NCBI GenBank assembly: GCA_001725415.1
Contig: MEGH01000027.1
Span: 51,371-84,905 of the forward strand
DNA: 33,535 nucleotides
From: Pseudonocardia sp. SCN 73-27
Lineage (GTDB): Bacteria; Actinomycetota; Actinomycetes; Mycobacteriales; Pseudonocardiaceae
Reading direction: 5' to 3'
In this document: positions 7,889-15,655 of the stretch, piece by piece
How the letters are laid out: every line of letters starts with the position of its first letter
How positions within the stretch are numbered: position 1 is the first letter of the stretch
Made by a program: the position numbers and the translations under genes
Notes under the pieces: generated by a model
What the model was told of the DNA's origin: nothing
What the model saw: only the letters and a program-made list of their open reading frames with translations
Database searches by the model: none

Positions 7889-9045
7889 CGGACGAGACAC
7901 GCGCTTCCGGGACCGGGTCCGACGGTCCCGGGAAGCACGCGGCGGATTCGACGCCCGGTACGACGCCCGACGCCGCCCCCGCGGCGACCGCTGGGGCGAG
8001 CGGGGCGAGCAGGGCCGCCGGTTCGTCGGAGCCCGCGCACTCCGCCGACGACACGACGGTCACCCTCGACGAGCAGACCCGCGAGCACGCCGTCGAACGC
8101 GCGGACGAGCACACCGACAACCTCGCCGCCGAGGGCCCCGGCCTGATGCCCGACGGCGAGGGCAGCATCGTCGAGCAGCTCGAGCACATGACCGAGGAGG
8201 AGCTCGCCGAGCGCGCGGCCGAGGTCGCCGAGGTCGTCGCCCCCGACCGTGAGATCAGTGTCGCGGTCGGCGACACCCTCCTCGCCATGGACGACGTGAC
8301 CATGCGCTTCGGTGGTCTCGTCGCGCTCGACTCGGTGTCGTTCGAGATCCACCGCGGCGAGATCCTCGGCCTCATCGGCCCCAACGGCGCCGGCAAGACG
8401 ACGTGCTTTAACGCGCTCACCGGCGTCTACCGGCCGACCTCGGGCCGGGTGCTGCTCGAGGGCCAGCCCCTCGGCAGGCGGTCGCGCCACCAGATCACCC
8501 GGCTCGGCATCGCCCGCACCTTCCAGAACATCCGCCTCTTCGGCGAGATGACCGCGCTGGAGAACGTCGTCGTCGGCGCCGACGCACGGCACCGGACGAG
8601 CGTCATCGGCGCGCTGCTGCGGCTCCCCCGCCACCACCGCGAGGAGCGGGCGGCGATCGACCGGGCGATGGCGCTGCTGGAGTTCGTCGGCATCGCAGGC
8701 CGGGCCGCCGAGAAGGCCCGCAACCTGCCCTACGGCGACCAGCGCCGGCTGGAGATCGCCCGGGCCCTCGCGACGGAGCCGAAGCTGCTCTGCCTCGACG
8801 AGCCCGCCGCGGGCTTCAACCCCGCCGAGAAGGACAACCTCATGGGGTTGATCCGCAAAATCCGCGAGGACGGCTACACGGTCCTGCTCATCGAGCACGA
8901 CATGCGGCTGGTCATGGGCGTCACCGACCGCATCGTGGTGCTCGAGTTCGGCCGCAAGATCGCCGAGGGTCTCCCCCACGAGATCCGCGAGAACCCGGCC
9001 GTCATCGCCGCCTATCTGGGGGTTCCCGACGATGCCACTGCTTGA
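7885..9045 (+). CDS. livG: Branched-chain amino acid ABC transporter ATPase LivG with long N-terminal extension
   Basis: One of the two ATPases that power the importer, 386 residues. The ABC domain spans about residues 128-380. It has Walker A GPNGAGKT (165-172), the LivG-type signature YGDQRRLEIARAL, Walker B LLCLDEPAAG and the H-loop IEHDM. Typical LivG proteins are about 250-300 residues. Here roughly 125 extra residues precede the domain, first rich in Ala, Ser, Thr and Gly, then strongly acidic (EQLEHMTEEELAERAAEVAEVV). The ATG start overlaps the livM stop, so the extension appears to be translated. A downstream start such as ATG 8287 (MDDVTM) is possible but lacks support from spacing. 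Confidence 0.93.
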   Translation: MTDETRASGTGSDGPGKHAADSTPGTTPDAAPAATAGASGASRAAGSSEPAHSADDTTVTLDEQTREHAVERADEHTDNLAAEGPGLMPDGEGSIVEQLEHMTEEELAERAAEVAEVVAPDREISVAVGDTLLAMDDVTMRFGGLVALDSVSFEIHRGEILGLIGPNGAGKTTCFNALTGVYRPTSGRVLLEGQPLGRRSRHQITRLGIARTFQNIRLFGEMTALENVVVGADARHRTSVIGALLRLPRHHREERAAIDRAMALLEFVGIAGRAAEKARNLPYGDQRRLEIARALATEPKLLCLDEPAAGFNPAEKDNLMGLIRKIREDGYTVLLIEHDMRLVMGVTDRIVVLEFGRKIAEGLPHEIRENPAVIAAYLGVPDDATA

Positions 9046-9745
9046 GCTCGACGCGCTCAGCGCGCACTACGGGCGCATCCAGGCGCTCGACGACATCACC
9101 CTGCACGTCGACGAGGGCGAGATCGTCACCCTCATCGGGGCCAACGGCGCCGGCAAGACCACGACGATGCGCGTCATCTCGGGGATCCGGCCGGTGTCGT
9201 CGGGAACGCTGCGTTTCGACGGGCAGGACATCAGCTCGCTGCGGGCCGACCTGCGCGTGGTCCGCGGCATCTCCCAGTCCCCCGAGGGCCGCGGGGTCTT
9301 CCCCGGCATGACGGTTCTGGAGAACCTCGACATGGGCGCCTACACCCGCAAGGACCGCAAGTCCCTGGGTGAGGACCTGGACCGGGTGTTCGAGCTGTTC
9401 CCGCGGCTCGCCGAACGCCGGAGCCAGGCCGGTGGCACCCTGTCCGGCGGCGAGCAGCAGATGCTCGCCATCGGCCGGGCGCTCATGGCCAAGCCCCGGC
9501 TGCTGCTGCTCGACGAGCCGTCGATGGGCCTTGCGCCGCAGTTCATCCAGCAGATCTTCCGGATCATCACGGAGATCAACTCGCAAGGCGTGACGGTGCT
9601 GCTCGTCGAGCAGAACGCCCAGCAGGCGCTGCAGCGTGCGCACCGGGCCTACGTCATCGAGACGGGCCGGATCACCAAGTCGGGCACCGGCGAGGAGCTG
9701 CTCGCCGACCCGGCGATCAAGGAGGCGTACCTGGGCGTCGCCTGA
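9032..9745 (+). CDS. livF: Branched-chain amino acid ABC transporter ATPase LivF
   Basis: The second ATPase, 237 residues, the usual length for LivF. Walker A is GANGAGKT (36-43), the signature is LSGGEQQMLAIGRALM, Walker B is LLLLDEPSMGLAP, and the H-loop His is replaced by Gln in LLVEQN, as is normal for LivF. The QSPEGRGVFPGMTVLENL block is a LivF hallmark. The ATG lies inside the end of livG (14-base overlap), so translation is coupled. It is the last gene of the operon and is followed by a strong hairpin. Confidence 0.96.
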   Translation: MPLLELDALSAHYGRIQALDDITLHVDEGEIVTLIGANGAGKTTTMRVISGIRPVSSGTLRFDGQDISSLRADLRVVRGISQSPEGRGVFPGMTVLENLDMGAYTRKDRKSLGEDLDRVFELFPRLAERRSQAGGTLSGGEQQMLAIGRALMAKPRLLLLDEPSMGLAPQFIQQIFRIITEINSQGVTVLLVEQNAQQALQRAHRAYVIETGRITKSGTGEELLADPAIKEAYLGVA

Positions 9746-9759
9746 CCCCCTGCGCCGAG

Positions 9760-9804
9760 CACGACGACGCCGCCGCGACCCTGGGTCCCGGCGGCGTCGT
9801 CGTG
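9760..9804. terminator. Bidirectional hairpin between livF and pdtaR
   Basis: Arms 9760-9775 (CACGACGACGCCGCCG) and 9789-9804 form 16 perfect pairs around a 13-base loop that can itself pair weakly. It sits 14 bases after the livF stop and 14 bases beyond the 3' end of the convergent pdtaR gene. Both position and symmetry suit a two-way terminator without a U-tract. Confidence 0.8.
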
Positions 9805-9818
9805 TCACACGTGCCGCG

Positions 9819-10454
9819 TCACCTGGACTCGGCGAGACCCTCCACGACCGCGTCGGCGACGGCCTTCATGGTGGTCCGGCGGTCCATGGCGGTCCGCTGG
9901 ATCCAGCGGAAGGCCTCCGGCTCGGTCATGTTCTGCTTGGTCATCAGCAGGCCCTTGGCCCGGTCGACGACCTTGCGGGTCTCGAGCCGCTCCGACAGCG
10001 TCGCGACCTCGTCCTCGAGGGCGCGCTTCTCGGCGAACCGGGACACGGCCAGCTCGATGGCCGGGACCAGCTCGTGGCGGGCGAACGGCTTCACCAGGTA
10101 CGCCATCGCGCCGGCGTCGCGCGCCCGCTCGATGAGGTCGCGCTGGCTGAACGCCGTGAGCATGACGACCGGCGCGATCCGCTCCTCGACGATCGTGCCC
10201 GCCGCCTCGATGCCGTCCTTCTTGGGCATCTTGATGTCCATGATCACGAGGTCGGGCTTGAGGTCACGCGCCATGTCGATCGCGGCCTCGCCGTCGCCGG
10301 CCTCGCCCGCGATCTGGTAGCCCTCCTCGGAGAGCATCTCGGTGAGGTCGAGACGGATCAGCGCCTCGTCCTCGGCGACGAGCACCCGCCAGCCCGGGGC
10401 GGGTCCCGCTGCCTCTGCGGCGTCGTGGCCGTCCTCGGAAACCTGCTGAGCCAC
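9819..10454 (-). CDS. pdtaR: ANTAR-domain response regulator, PdtaR-like
   Basis: A 211-residue regulator with a receiver domain (about 22-140) and a C-terminal ANTAR RNA-binding domain (about 150-205). Receiver residues are E29/D30, the phospho-acceptor D73 (IMDIKMPKKDG), T100 and K122 (YLVKPF). The ANTAR helix reads RKVVDRAKGLLMTKQNMTEPEAFRWIQ. Proteins of this class bind dual-hairpin mRNA leaders and prevent termination. The M. tuberculosis counterpart Rv1626 works with the kinase PdtaS, encoded elsewhere, and no kinase gene is next to this one either. The GTG start has AGGAG seven bases upstream. It is divergent from the tRNA gene. Confidence 0.95.
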   Translation of the reverse strand: MAQQVSEDGHDAAEAAGPAPGWRVLVAEDEALIRLDLTEMLSEEGYQIAGEAGDGEAAIDMARDLKPDLVIMDIKMPKKDGIEAAGTIVEERIAPVVMLTAFSQRDLIERARDAGAMAYLVKPFARHELVPAIELAVSRFAEKRALEDEVATLSERLETRKVVDRAKGLLMTKQNMTEPEAFRWIQRTAMDRRTTMKAVADAVVEGLAESR

Positions 10455-10481
10455 CGGGTCACTCCTTCAGCGTGGGGCGAT

Positions 10482-10511
10482 TTCGAAGGGGCAAGGTTAT
10501 CCGGCTAGGCT
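10482..10511 (+). promoter_or_regulatory. Candidate promoter of the tRNA gene
   Basis: TTCGAA (10482-10487), 18 bases, then TAGGCT (10506-10511), matching the TAnnnT -10 pattern. A start near 10518 would leave about 45 bases of 5' leader for RNase P to remove. The -35 is weak. A small TCTCCG/CGGAGA hairpin lies between at 10529-10549. Confidence 0.33.
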
Positions 10512-10564
10512 TCGGGCCCGACGAACGATCTCCGTTTCGTGTTCGGAGACACGTCGTCGCGGGC

Positions 10565-10641
10565 GCCCCCGTAGCCCAATCGGCAGAGGCAGCGGACTCA
10601 AAATCCGCCCAGTGTGCGTTCGAGTCGCACCGGGGGCACCA
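10565..10641 (+). tRNA. tRNA with anticodon CAA (Leu), class-I-type variable loop, CCA encoded
   Basis: A full cloverleaf can be drawn by hand. The acceptor GCCCCCG (10565-10571) pairs with CGGGGGC (10631-10637). A three-pair D stem GCC/GGC has an 11-base loop containing GG, as in Leu tRNAs. The anticodon stem GCGGA/TCCGC holds loop CTCAAAA with anticodon CAA at 10599-10601. The T arm is GTGCG-TTCGAGT-CGCAC. The discriminator is A10638, then CCA is encoded. The variable region is only CCAGT (10609-10613), five bases, whereas Leu tRNAs normally have a long variable arm. Leu identity follows from the anticodon (codon UUG), A73 and the D-arm form. Confidence 0.93.
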
Positions 10642-11042
10642 CATTCTTCGTCATCCCATTCCCACCCGGCTCGCGATGACCGTCGAGTTCGACGTGACAC
10701 TCGCGTCTTTCCGGGGCCGGTGGAGCAGCCTGCTGTCGAGCCCGGCGCCGGTGTGACGGGACGCCTCGAGGCGCGGCGTGGGACGCTCGGTGACGCGGCC
10801 GTCACGGTGAATGTTGGCTCGGCAATCGGGTGGCCTGCGCGGGAGCCGTCCACCTCGCGAAATTCGTCCGCACTTCACCCGTTCAGCGGCCAACCTCAGG
10901 GCCTTCCGCTGCCCGGTCCACCCACATGCACCTCATCAGCACCATTCGCCGGCCGACGCTCTGTAACGCCTCTGTCACGGCCCTCGAAATCACCTGCGCA
11001 GTCCCGCTCCCCACGTGACTGAAAATGCGGATTGAGAGAGAC
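10642..11042. other. 401-base gap before the beta-helix gene
   Basis: No credible gene: frames open here overlap the tRNA and lack coding character. The last part is less GC-rich. TGTAACG (10962-10968) and TGTCACG (10973-10979) form an 11-base-spaced direct repeat, resembling the paired GTMAC motifs bound by the cell-wall regulator MtrA. It could control the downstream secreted protein. I see no confident -35/-10 pair. Confidence 0.4.
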
Positions 11043-12320
11043 ATGACTTCACATCGAGCAGCCTCCCCTGCGCGCCCGGCACGCCGACGATGGACGCGCA
11101 GCCGTCGGCGGCAGACGTTCGTCGCCGCCGCTGCCGTCGCGATCGGCGCGGGTTTCGCCATCCACGGCGTCGCGTCCGCGGCGGCGCAGACGCTCAGCGT
11201 CGGCGCCACCGGCTCGTACAAGACGATCCAGTCGGCGCTCAACGCGGCGAAGGCCGGTGACACCGTCGAGGTGTCGGCCGGCACCTACGCGGAGGCGCTG
11301 AGGTTCCCGACGAGCGGCAGCGCCTCGGCCGGGTACATCACGTTGCGCAGCAAGGCGGGCGCGAAGGTCGTCGTCGACGGGAAGAACAGCCTGAAGAGCG
11401 GCAACGGCCTCGTGAGCCTCGACGGCCGCTCGTACATCAGGATCTCCGGGCTGACGATCACGAACTCCCCGACGCACGGCATCTACGGCAACCAGGCGTC
11501 GAACATCCAGATTTCCGACACCGAGGTGTCCAACACCCGCAACGGCGGTCTGGTGCTGCTCAACGGTGCCAACGCCGTCATCGACGGAAACGACGTCCAC
11601 CACACGAACCAGGCGGGCACGTCGGCGTCGAACGAGGCGATGAGCCTGGTCAACTACGACACCGTCGACATCAGGGACAACGAGGTGCACGACAGCGGCG
11701 AGGAGGGGATCGACGTCAAGTACGAGACCCGCAACGCCCGGGTGCACGGCAACCGCGTCTACAACAACCGCGGCCCGAACATCTACGCCGACTCCGTCCA
11801 CGACGTGAAGATCTTCGACAACATCGTCACCGGCGCGACGAACACCTCGAAGCCCGGAATCCTGGTGGCGGTCGAGTCGTACTCGCCGACCAAGCGGCTG
11901 TCGAACGTCGACATCTGCAACAACGTGCTGGTCGGGAACGCCGGCGGCGGAATCGGGCTGTGGAAGGAAGGTGGCGGCACGATGTCGAACATCCGCATCC
12001 TGAACAACGTCGCGTACGACAACGAGCGCGCCGGGATCGTGTTCAGCACCAGCGGGTTCAGCGGCACCAACGTCATCCGCAACAACATTCTGACGGGCAA
12101 CCCGTCGGCGATCAGCGGCGGCACCGGCGGGTTCACCGTCGACCACAACCTGACGACCGGCGACGCCAAGTTCGTGAACGCGGCGGGCGGCGACTTCCAT
12201 CTGCAGACCGGCTCCCCCGCCATCGACGCGGGCGTCGCGACGACGGCCCCGACCGTCGACATCGCGGGCACGGCCCGGCCCAGGGGCGCAGCCGTCGACC
12301 TGGGCGTCTACGAGCGCTGA
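11043..12320 (+). CDS. Secreted right-handed parallel beta-helix protein
   Basis: A 425-residue exported protein. The first ~45 residues form a signal peptide with an arginine-rich start (RRRWTRSRRRQ), a hydrophobic core and an Ala-x-Ala cleavage region. The mature part starts with the YKTIQSALNAAKAGDTVEVSAGTY motif typical of pectate-lyase-like and DUF1565 proteins. Asn-rich coils then repeat (for example VHGNRVYNNRGPNIY and ILNNVAYDNERAGIVF), a parallel beta-helix. The C-terminal GSPAIDAG...RPRGAAVDLGVYE motif closes many such surface proteins. A polysaccharide lyase or binding role is possible, but no catalytic site is clear. ATG 11043 has GAGAG just upstream; ATG 11025 is the alternative. 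Confidence 0.88.
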   Translation: MTSHRAASPARPARRRWTRSRRRQTFVAAAAVAIGAGFAIHGVASAAAQTLSVGATGSYKTIQSALNAAKAGDTVEVSAGTYAEALRFPTSGSASAGYITLRSKAGAKVVVDGKNSLKSGNGLVSLDGRSYIRISGLTITNSPTHGIYGNQASNIQISDTEVSNTRNGGLVLLNGANAVIDGNDVHHTNQAGTSASNEAMSLVNYDTVDIRDNEVHDSGEEGIDVKYETRNARVHGNRVYNNRGPNIYADSVHDVKIFDNIVTGATNTSKPGILVAVESYSPTKRLSNVDICNNVLVGNAGGGIGLWKEGGGTMSNIRILNNVAYDNERAGIVFSTSGFSGTNVIRNNILTGNPSAISGGTGGFTVDHNLTTGDAKFVNAAGGDFHLQTGSPAIDAGVATTAPTVDIAGTARPRGAAVDLGVYER

Positions 12321-12324
12321 CCTC

Positions 12325-12362
12325 CGCGGTCGCCGTGGTCCCGCAGGGCCGCGGCGACCGCG
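12325..12362 (+). terminator. Hairpin after the beta-helix gene
   Basis: CGCGGTCGCCG (12325-12335) pairs with 12352-12362 over 11 bases, and the 16-base interval can extend the stem partly (GGTCC with GGGCC). It begins five bases after the stop codon. No U-tract. Terminator role inferred from position. Confidence 0.65.
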
Positions 12363-12470
12363 CCCGCGTCTGTACCGCGTGCCCCGGATCGGCCCGGCAC
12401 CGCGTCGGCTGACCGGCGCGCCGCCCCGACACGCCCGCGCGTCGCCGACCACGCGGTCCCGGACGGTCAC

Positions 12471-12505
12471 GGAGGGTCCCTTTCCGGAGGGATCCTCGGT
12501 ATTTT
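12471..12505 (+). promoter_or_regulatory. Candidate promoter and repeat before the DosR-like gene
   Basis: TATTTT at 12500-12505 is a good -10 candidate, but no -35 lies at the right distance. In its place is a direct repeat, GGAGGGTCC (12471-12479) and GGAGGGATC (12486-12494), partly palindromic as TCCCT...AGGGA (12477-12492). This is what an activator-dependent promoter would look like. Autoregulation by the downstream regulator is a guess. Confidence 0.3.
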
Positions 12506-12530
12506 CACGTCCGTCGACGAGGAGGTCGTG

Positions 12531-13199
12531 GTGGGCAGCATCTCCGTGTTCCTGGTCGACGACCACGAGATCGTCCGCCGCGGTGCGGCGCACCTGCTCG
12601 ACCGCGAGGACGACGTGACCGTCGTCGGCGAGGCCGCGTCGGCGGCCGAGGCGCTGGCGCGTATGCCCGCGGCGCGTCCGGACGTCGCGGTCCTCGACGT
12701 GCGGCTCCCCGACGGGGAGGGCATCAGCGTCTGCCGCGACATCCGCTCGTTGCTCGACCCTCCCCCGGCGTGTCTGATGCTCACCTCGTACAGCGACGAC
12801 CAGGCGTTGTTCGGAGCGGTCGTCGCAGGCGCGGCGGGCTACCTGCTCAAGGACGTCGCCGGGGCCGGGCTGGTGGCGGCGGTGCGGACGGCGGCGGCGG
12901 GTGGCAGCCTGATCGACCCGGAGACGGCGGCCCGCGCGCTGGAACGGCTGCGCACCCCGACCGATCCGCGGTACGAGTCCCTGTCACCGCAGGAGCGACG
13001 CATCCTGGAGCTCATTGCCTTGGGGCTGACCAACCGCCAGATCGGCGACGAGCTGTTCCTCGCGGAGAAGACCGTGAAGAACTACGTGTCGTCACTGCTG
13101 CACAAGCTGGGGTTCGCGCGGCGCACGGAGGCCGCGGTGTACGCGGCGGGACGACGGCGGCCGGGTCACCTGCCGCCCACCGACGGACGCCACGCGTAG
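12531..13199 (+). CDS. NarL/LuxR-type response regulator, DosR/DevR-like
   Basis: A 222-residue transcription regulator with a receiver domain (1-118) and a LuxR-type helix-turn-helix (about 150-208). Active-site residues are D10/D11, phospho-acceptor D56 (VLDVRLPDG), T85 and K107 (YLLKD). The segments FLVDDHEIVRRG, MPAARPDVAVLDVRLPDG and FLAEKTVKNYVSSLLHKLG closely match mycobacterial DosR as I remember it, which controls the hypoxia and nitric oxide dormancy response. No histidine kinase is adjacent, so the partner must be elsewhere. I chose GTG 12531, five bases after GAGGAGG (12519-12525); GTG 12528 is only two bases away. It probably starts an operon with the next two genes. Confidence 0.92.
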   Translation: MGSISVFLVDDHEIVRRGAAHLLDREDDVTVVGEAASAAEALARMPAARPDVAVLDVRLPDGEGISVCRDIRSLLDPPPACLMLTSYSDDQALFGAVVAGAAGYLLKDVAGAGLVAAVRTAAAGGSLIDPETAARALERLRTPTDPRYESLSPQERRILELIALGLTNRQIGDELFLAEKTVKNYVSSLLHKLGFARRTEAAVYAAGRRRPGHLPPTDGRHA

Positions 13200-13224
13200 C
13201 CACGGCGTGGGACCGTCGTCGGCC

Positions 13225-15648
13225 ATGGATTCGGCCCAGGAGCTGCGCACCGGCGGGGATCACGTCGAGCTGCGTGTGCACGGTGTGGCCGGCACGCCGC
13301 CCGCGGTGATGCTGCAGCTCGTCCCGCCGGTGCGGGTGGACCGGCCCGACGACACGGGTACCGACGCCGACGGCGCGATCTCGGAGTGGCGGCGCCCGCC
13401 GGAGCGGCCGGAGCTGCGGGCGTGGTCGTGGGGCTCGCTGACGTCGGGCCGCTGGTACCAGGCGTTCTACGTGGTGCTGCTGCCGTTCATGCTGGCCAAC
13501 GTCGCGGGCTGGGCGCTGCTCGCGGGTCCCGACTCCCCCACCGGCGCGACGCCGCCGCGGCGCGGGGCGCGGGTTCGGGCGGGGGTGCTGCTGGTCCGGG
13601 TCGCGGGCCTGCTGGTGACGGTGGTGTTCGTCCTGTGGGCGCAGCTGATCGTCGCGGACCTGGCGGCCTACCAGTGGCTGGTGCGCCGGCTCGGGACGCC
13701 GGTCTGGACGGTGGGCATCGGTCTGCTCGCCGCGACCGGCGTGCTGCTGCTCGTGGTGTGGCTGAGCCGCATCCGGCAGCGGCCGGCGACGCGGCACGTG
13801 GATCCCTGGTCGGTGTGGACGGACCCGGCGGGGCGGGTGTCGCTGCACCACGACCAGCGGCCGATGTGGGACAGCCCGGGCATCAACGTGGCGCTGCGGC
13901 GGCTGCACCTGGGGGCGGCGCTGGGCGTCGTCGGGGTGGTCGGCGGCTGGCCGGGTGCCGGCCGGTCCGGGGTGTGGGAGCTGCTGGGCCGCATCGGGTT
14001 CTGGGCGGCCGTCGCCGGGCTGGCGGTGGTCACGGCACTGCTGTGCGCGGTGAGCCTCGCCGACGGTGCACCCCGTGACGAGGCACCCCGTGGCGAGGGA
14101 GGTGTCCGCGGACGCGGGTTGCCTCCCGTCGCGCTGGTCCGGCACGGCTCGTGGCCGTTGTCGGCGGTCGCGGTCGTGCTGTCGGCGGTGTCGTCGGCGG
14201 GGATCGCGCCGGCATGGGTGGCGGCGACGCCGTTCCTGCCCGCGATCCGCGGGTCGGCGCTGTGGCTGACGGCTGGCCTGCTGCTCGTCGTGGTGGCGGT
14301 GGCCGTGGTGGGCGGACCGGGGCGGCGTCGCGACGGCCGGGCCCGCCACGGCGACCTGCGCCGGGCGAACGCGCCCGCGATCCTGCTGATCGCGGCGGCC
14401 ACCGGGGCGTCACTGGGTGCCGGGCTCGCCGAGCAGGTGGCGCGGCTGGCAGGCGGCGGGCTGGTGGTCGGTGAGGCCGTCGGCTGGATGGCGGTGGCGT
14501 TCACGACGATCCTCGCCGCGACCGGGCTCGTCGTGGCGTTCGCGTGGCTGGCGCTGCGGTTCGTCGGGGTGGGCAGGCGCCGGACGTTGCCGGCGCCTGT
14601 CGCGTTGCGCGCGTTGACGATCCGTGCGTCCTGGCTGACGGCGCTGCTCGCGGTGCTGGGTCTCGCGGTCGCGGGCACGGGGGTCGGGTCGGCGCTGGCG
14701 CGCGGCCAACTGCCGCCGATCGCGTCGATCCCGCGGGTGGTGTCGACGGGTGTCGTCGTGACCCTCGTCGTGCTGGCGCTCGCGGGGATCGTCGCCGCCG
14801 CCCGGCACCGCCGGTTCGGTCCCACCGGGTGGGCGGGCCTGACGCTGGTGGTCACGGGGGTGGTCGCGCTGGTGGTCGTGGCGCTGCGGGAGGGGTGGTC
14901 GGCACAGCTGCTGGGGGTGCCGGTGCCGCCCCGTACCTTCTCGGATCTCTCGCTGGCGCTGGCCGTCCTGCTGCCGACGCTGGTGCTGTTGCGACGCATG
15001 TACGCGGCGGTCCGCAGCGTCACGGTGCGGCGTGGCATCGGGGTGCTGTGGGACGTCGGCACGTTCTGGCCGCGCTGGTTCCACCCGCTGGCTCCGCCGA
15101 CGTACTCCGACCGGGCCGTCACGGGTCTCGCGCAGCGGGTCGCCGCCGGTGCCTCCGTCGGTGCCGCCGCCGGGGAGCCGCTGGTCGTCGCCGCGCACAG
15201 CCAGGGATCGGTCATCGCGGGCACGGCGCTGCTGCTCACGCCCGCGCCGCTCGGCCCGGTCGCGCTCTTCACCTTCGGCTCACCCTGGCACCACCTCTAC
15301 GGCGAGTTCTTCCCCGCGTACTTCGACGCGGCGGCGACGACGGCGCTCGACCGCCGGCTCGGGGGCCGCTGGCGCAACCTGTGGCGCGACACCGACCCGG
15401 TCGGCGGCCCCGTCGACGACCTCATCGAGGAGCCGGGCGCGCAGTCGGGTGCCGACCCGGCCGTCGACCCCGGCGTCGACCTGGCGCCGCTGCCCGACCC
15501 GCACGACCGCGTGCACGGGGACTACTGGCTGGAACCACAGTACGACGCCGCCGTCGCACGGCTGGTCCGTTCGGTGCGGCGCGACGAACAGGCACGCATC
15601 ACCCTGCAGGAGGACCGGGGGGAACAGAACGTCCGGTCTACCCGTTGA
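13225..15648 (+). CDS. Multi-helix membrane protein with split serine-hydrolase motifs
   Basis: An 807-residue protein (813 if GTG 13207 is used; neither start has a clear ribosome-binding site). The N-terminus has a beta-strand and HG turn, VELRVHGVAGTPP (14-26), like the first strand and oxyanion hole of lipases. About ten hydrophobic segments follow between residues ~75 and ~600. The C-terminal cytoplasmic-type part has VVAAHSQGSVIAG, a nucleophile elbow with S659, then FTFGSPW, an acidic turn LWRDTDPVGG (D722 or D724) and HDRVHGDYW (H764 or H760). The order Ser, Asp, His is that of an alpha/beta hydrolase. I infer a serine hydrolase whose fold is interrupted by a membrane domain. The substrate is unknown. 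It lies 25 bases after the regulator gene. Confidence 0.75.
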   Translation: MDSAQELRTGGDHVELRVHGVAGTPPAVMLQLVPPVRVDRPDDTGTDADGAISEWRRPPERPELRAWSWGSLTSGRWYQAFYVVLLPFMLANVAGWALLAGPDSPTGATPPRRGARVRAGVLLVRVAGLLVTVVFVLWAQLIVADLAAYQWLVRRLGTPVWTVGIGLLAATGVLLLVVWLSRIRQRPATRHVDPWSVWTDPAGRVSLHHDQRPMWDSPGINVALRRLHLGAALGVVGVVGGWPGAGRSGVWELLGRIGFWAAVAGLAVVTALLCAVSLADGAPRDEAPRGEGGVRGRGLPPVALVRHGSWPLSAVAVVLSAVSSAGIAPAWVAATPFLPAIRGSALWLTAGLLLVVVAVAVVGGPGRRRDGRARHGDLRRANAPAILLIAAATGASLGAGLAEQVARLAGGGLVVGEAVGWMAVAFTTILAATGLVVAFAWLALRFVGVGRRRTLPAPVALRALTIRASWLTALLAVLGLAVAGTGVGSALARGQLPPIASIPRVVSTGVVVTLVVLALAGIVAAARHRRFGPTGWAGLTLVVTGVVALVVVALREGWSAQLLGVPVPPRTFSDLSLALAVLLPTLVLLRRMYAAVRSVTVRRGIGVLWDVGTFWPRWFHPLAPPTYSDRAVTGLAQRVAAGASVGAAAGEPLVVAAHSQGSVIAGTALLLTPAPLGPVALFTFGSPWHHLYGEFFPAYFDAAATTALDRRLGGRWRNLWRDTDPVGGPVDDLIEEPGAQSGADPAVDPGVDLAPLPDPHDRVHGDYWLEPQYDAAVARLVRSVRRDEQARITLQEDRGEQNVRSTR

Positions 15649-15655
15649 CCCACCC

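Noticed and set aside
10612-11022. 136-codon open frame after the tRNA
   Set aside because: It starts inside the tRNA gene, has no ribosome-binding site and shows no recognisable protein.
13668-15272. 534-codon open frame antisense to the membrane hydrolase gene
   Set aside because: Ser/Thr/Pro/Arg-rich shadow with no motif. The plus strand has membrane helices and hydrolase motifs.
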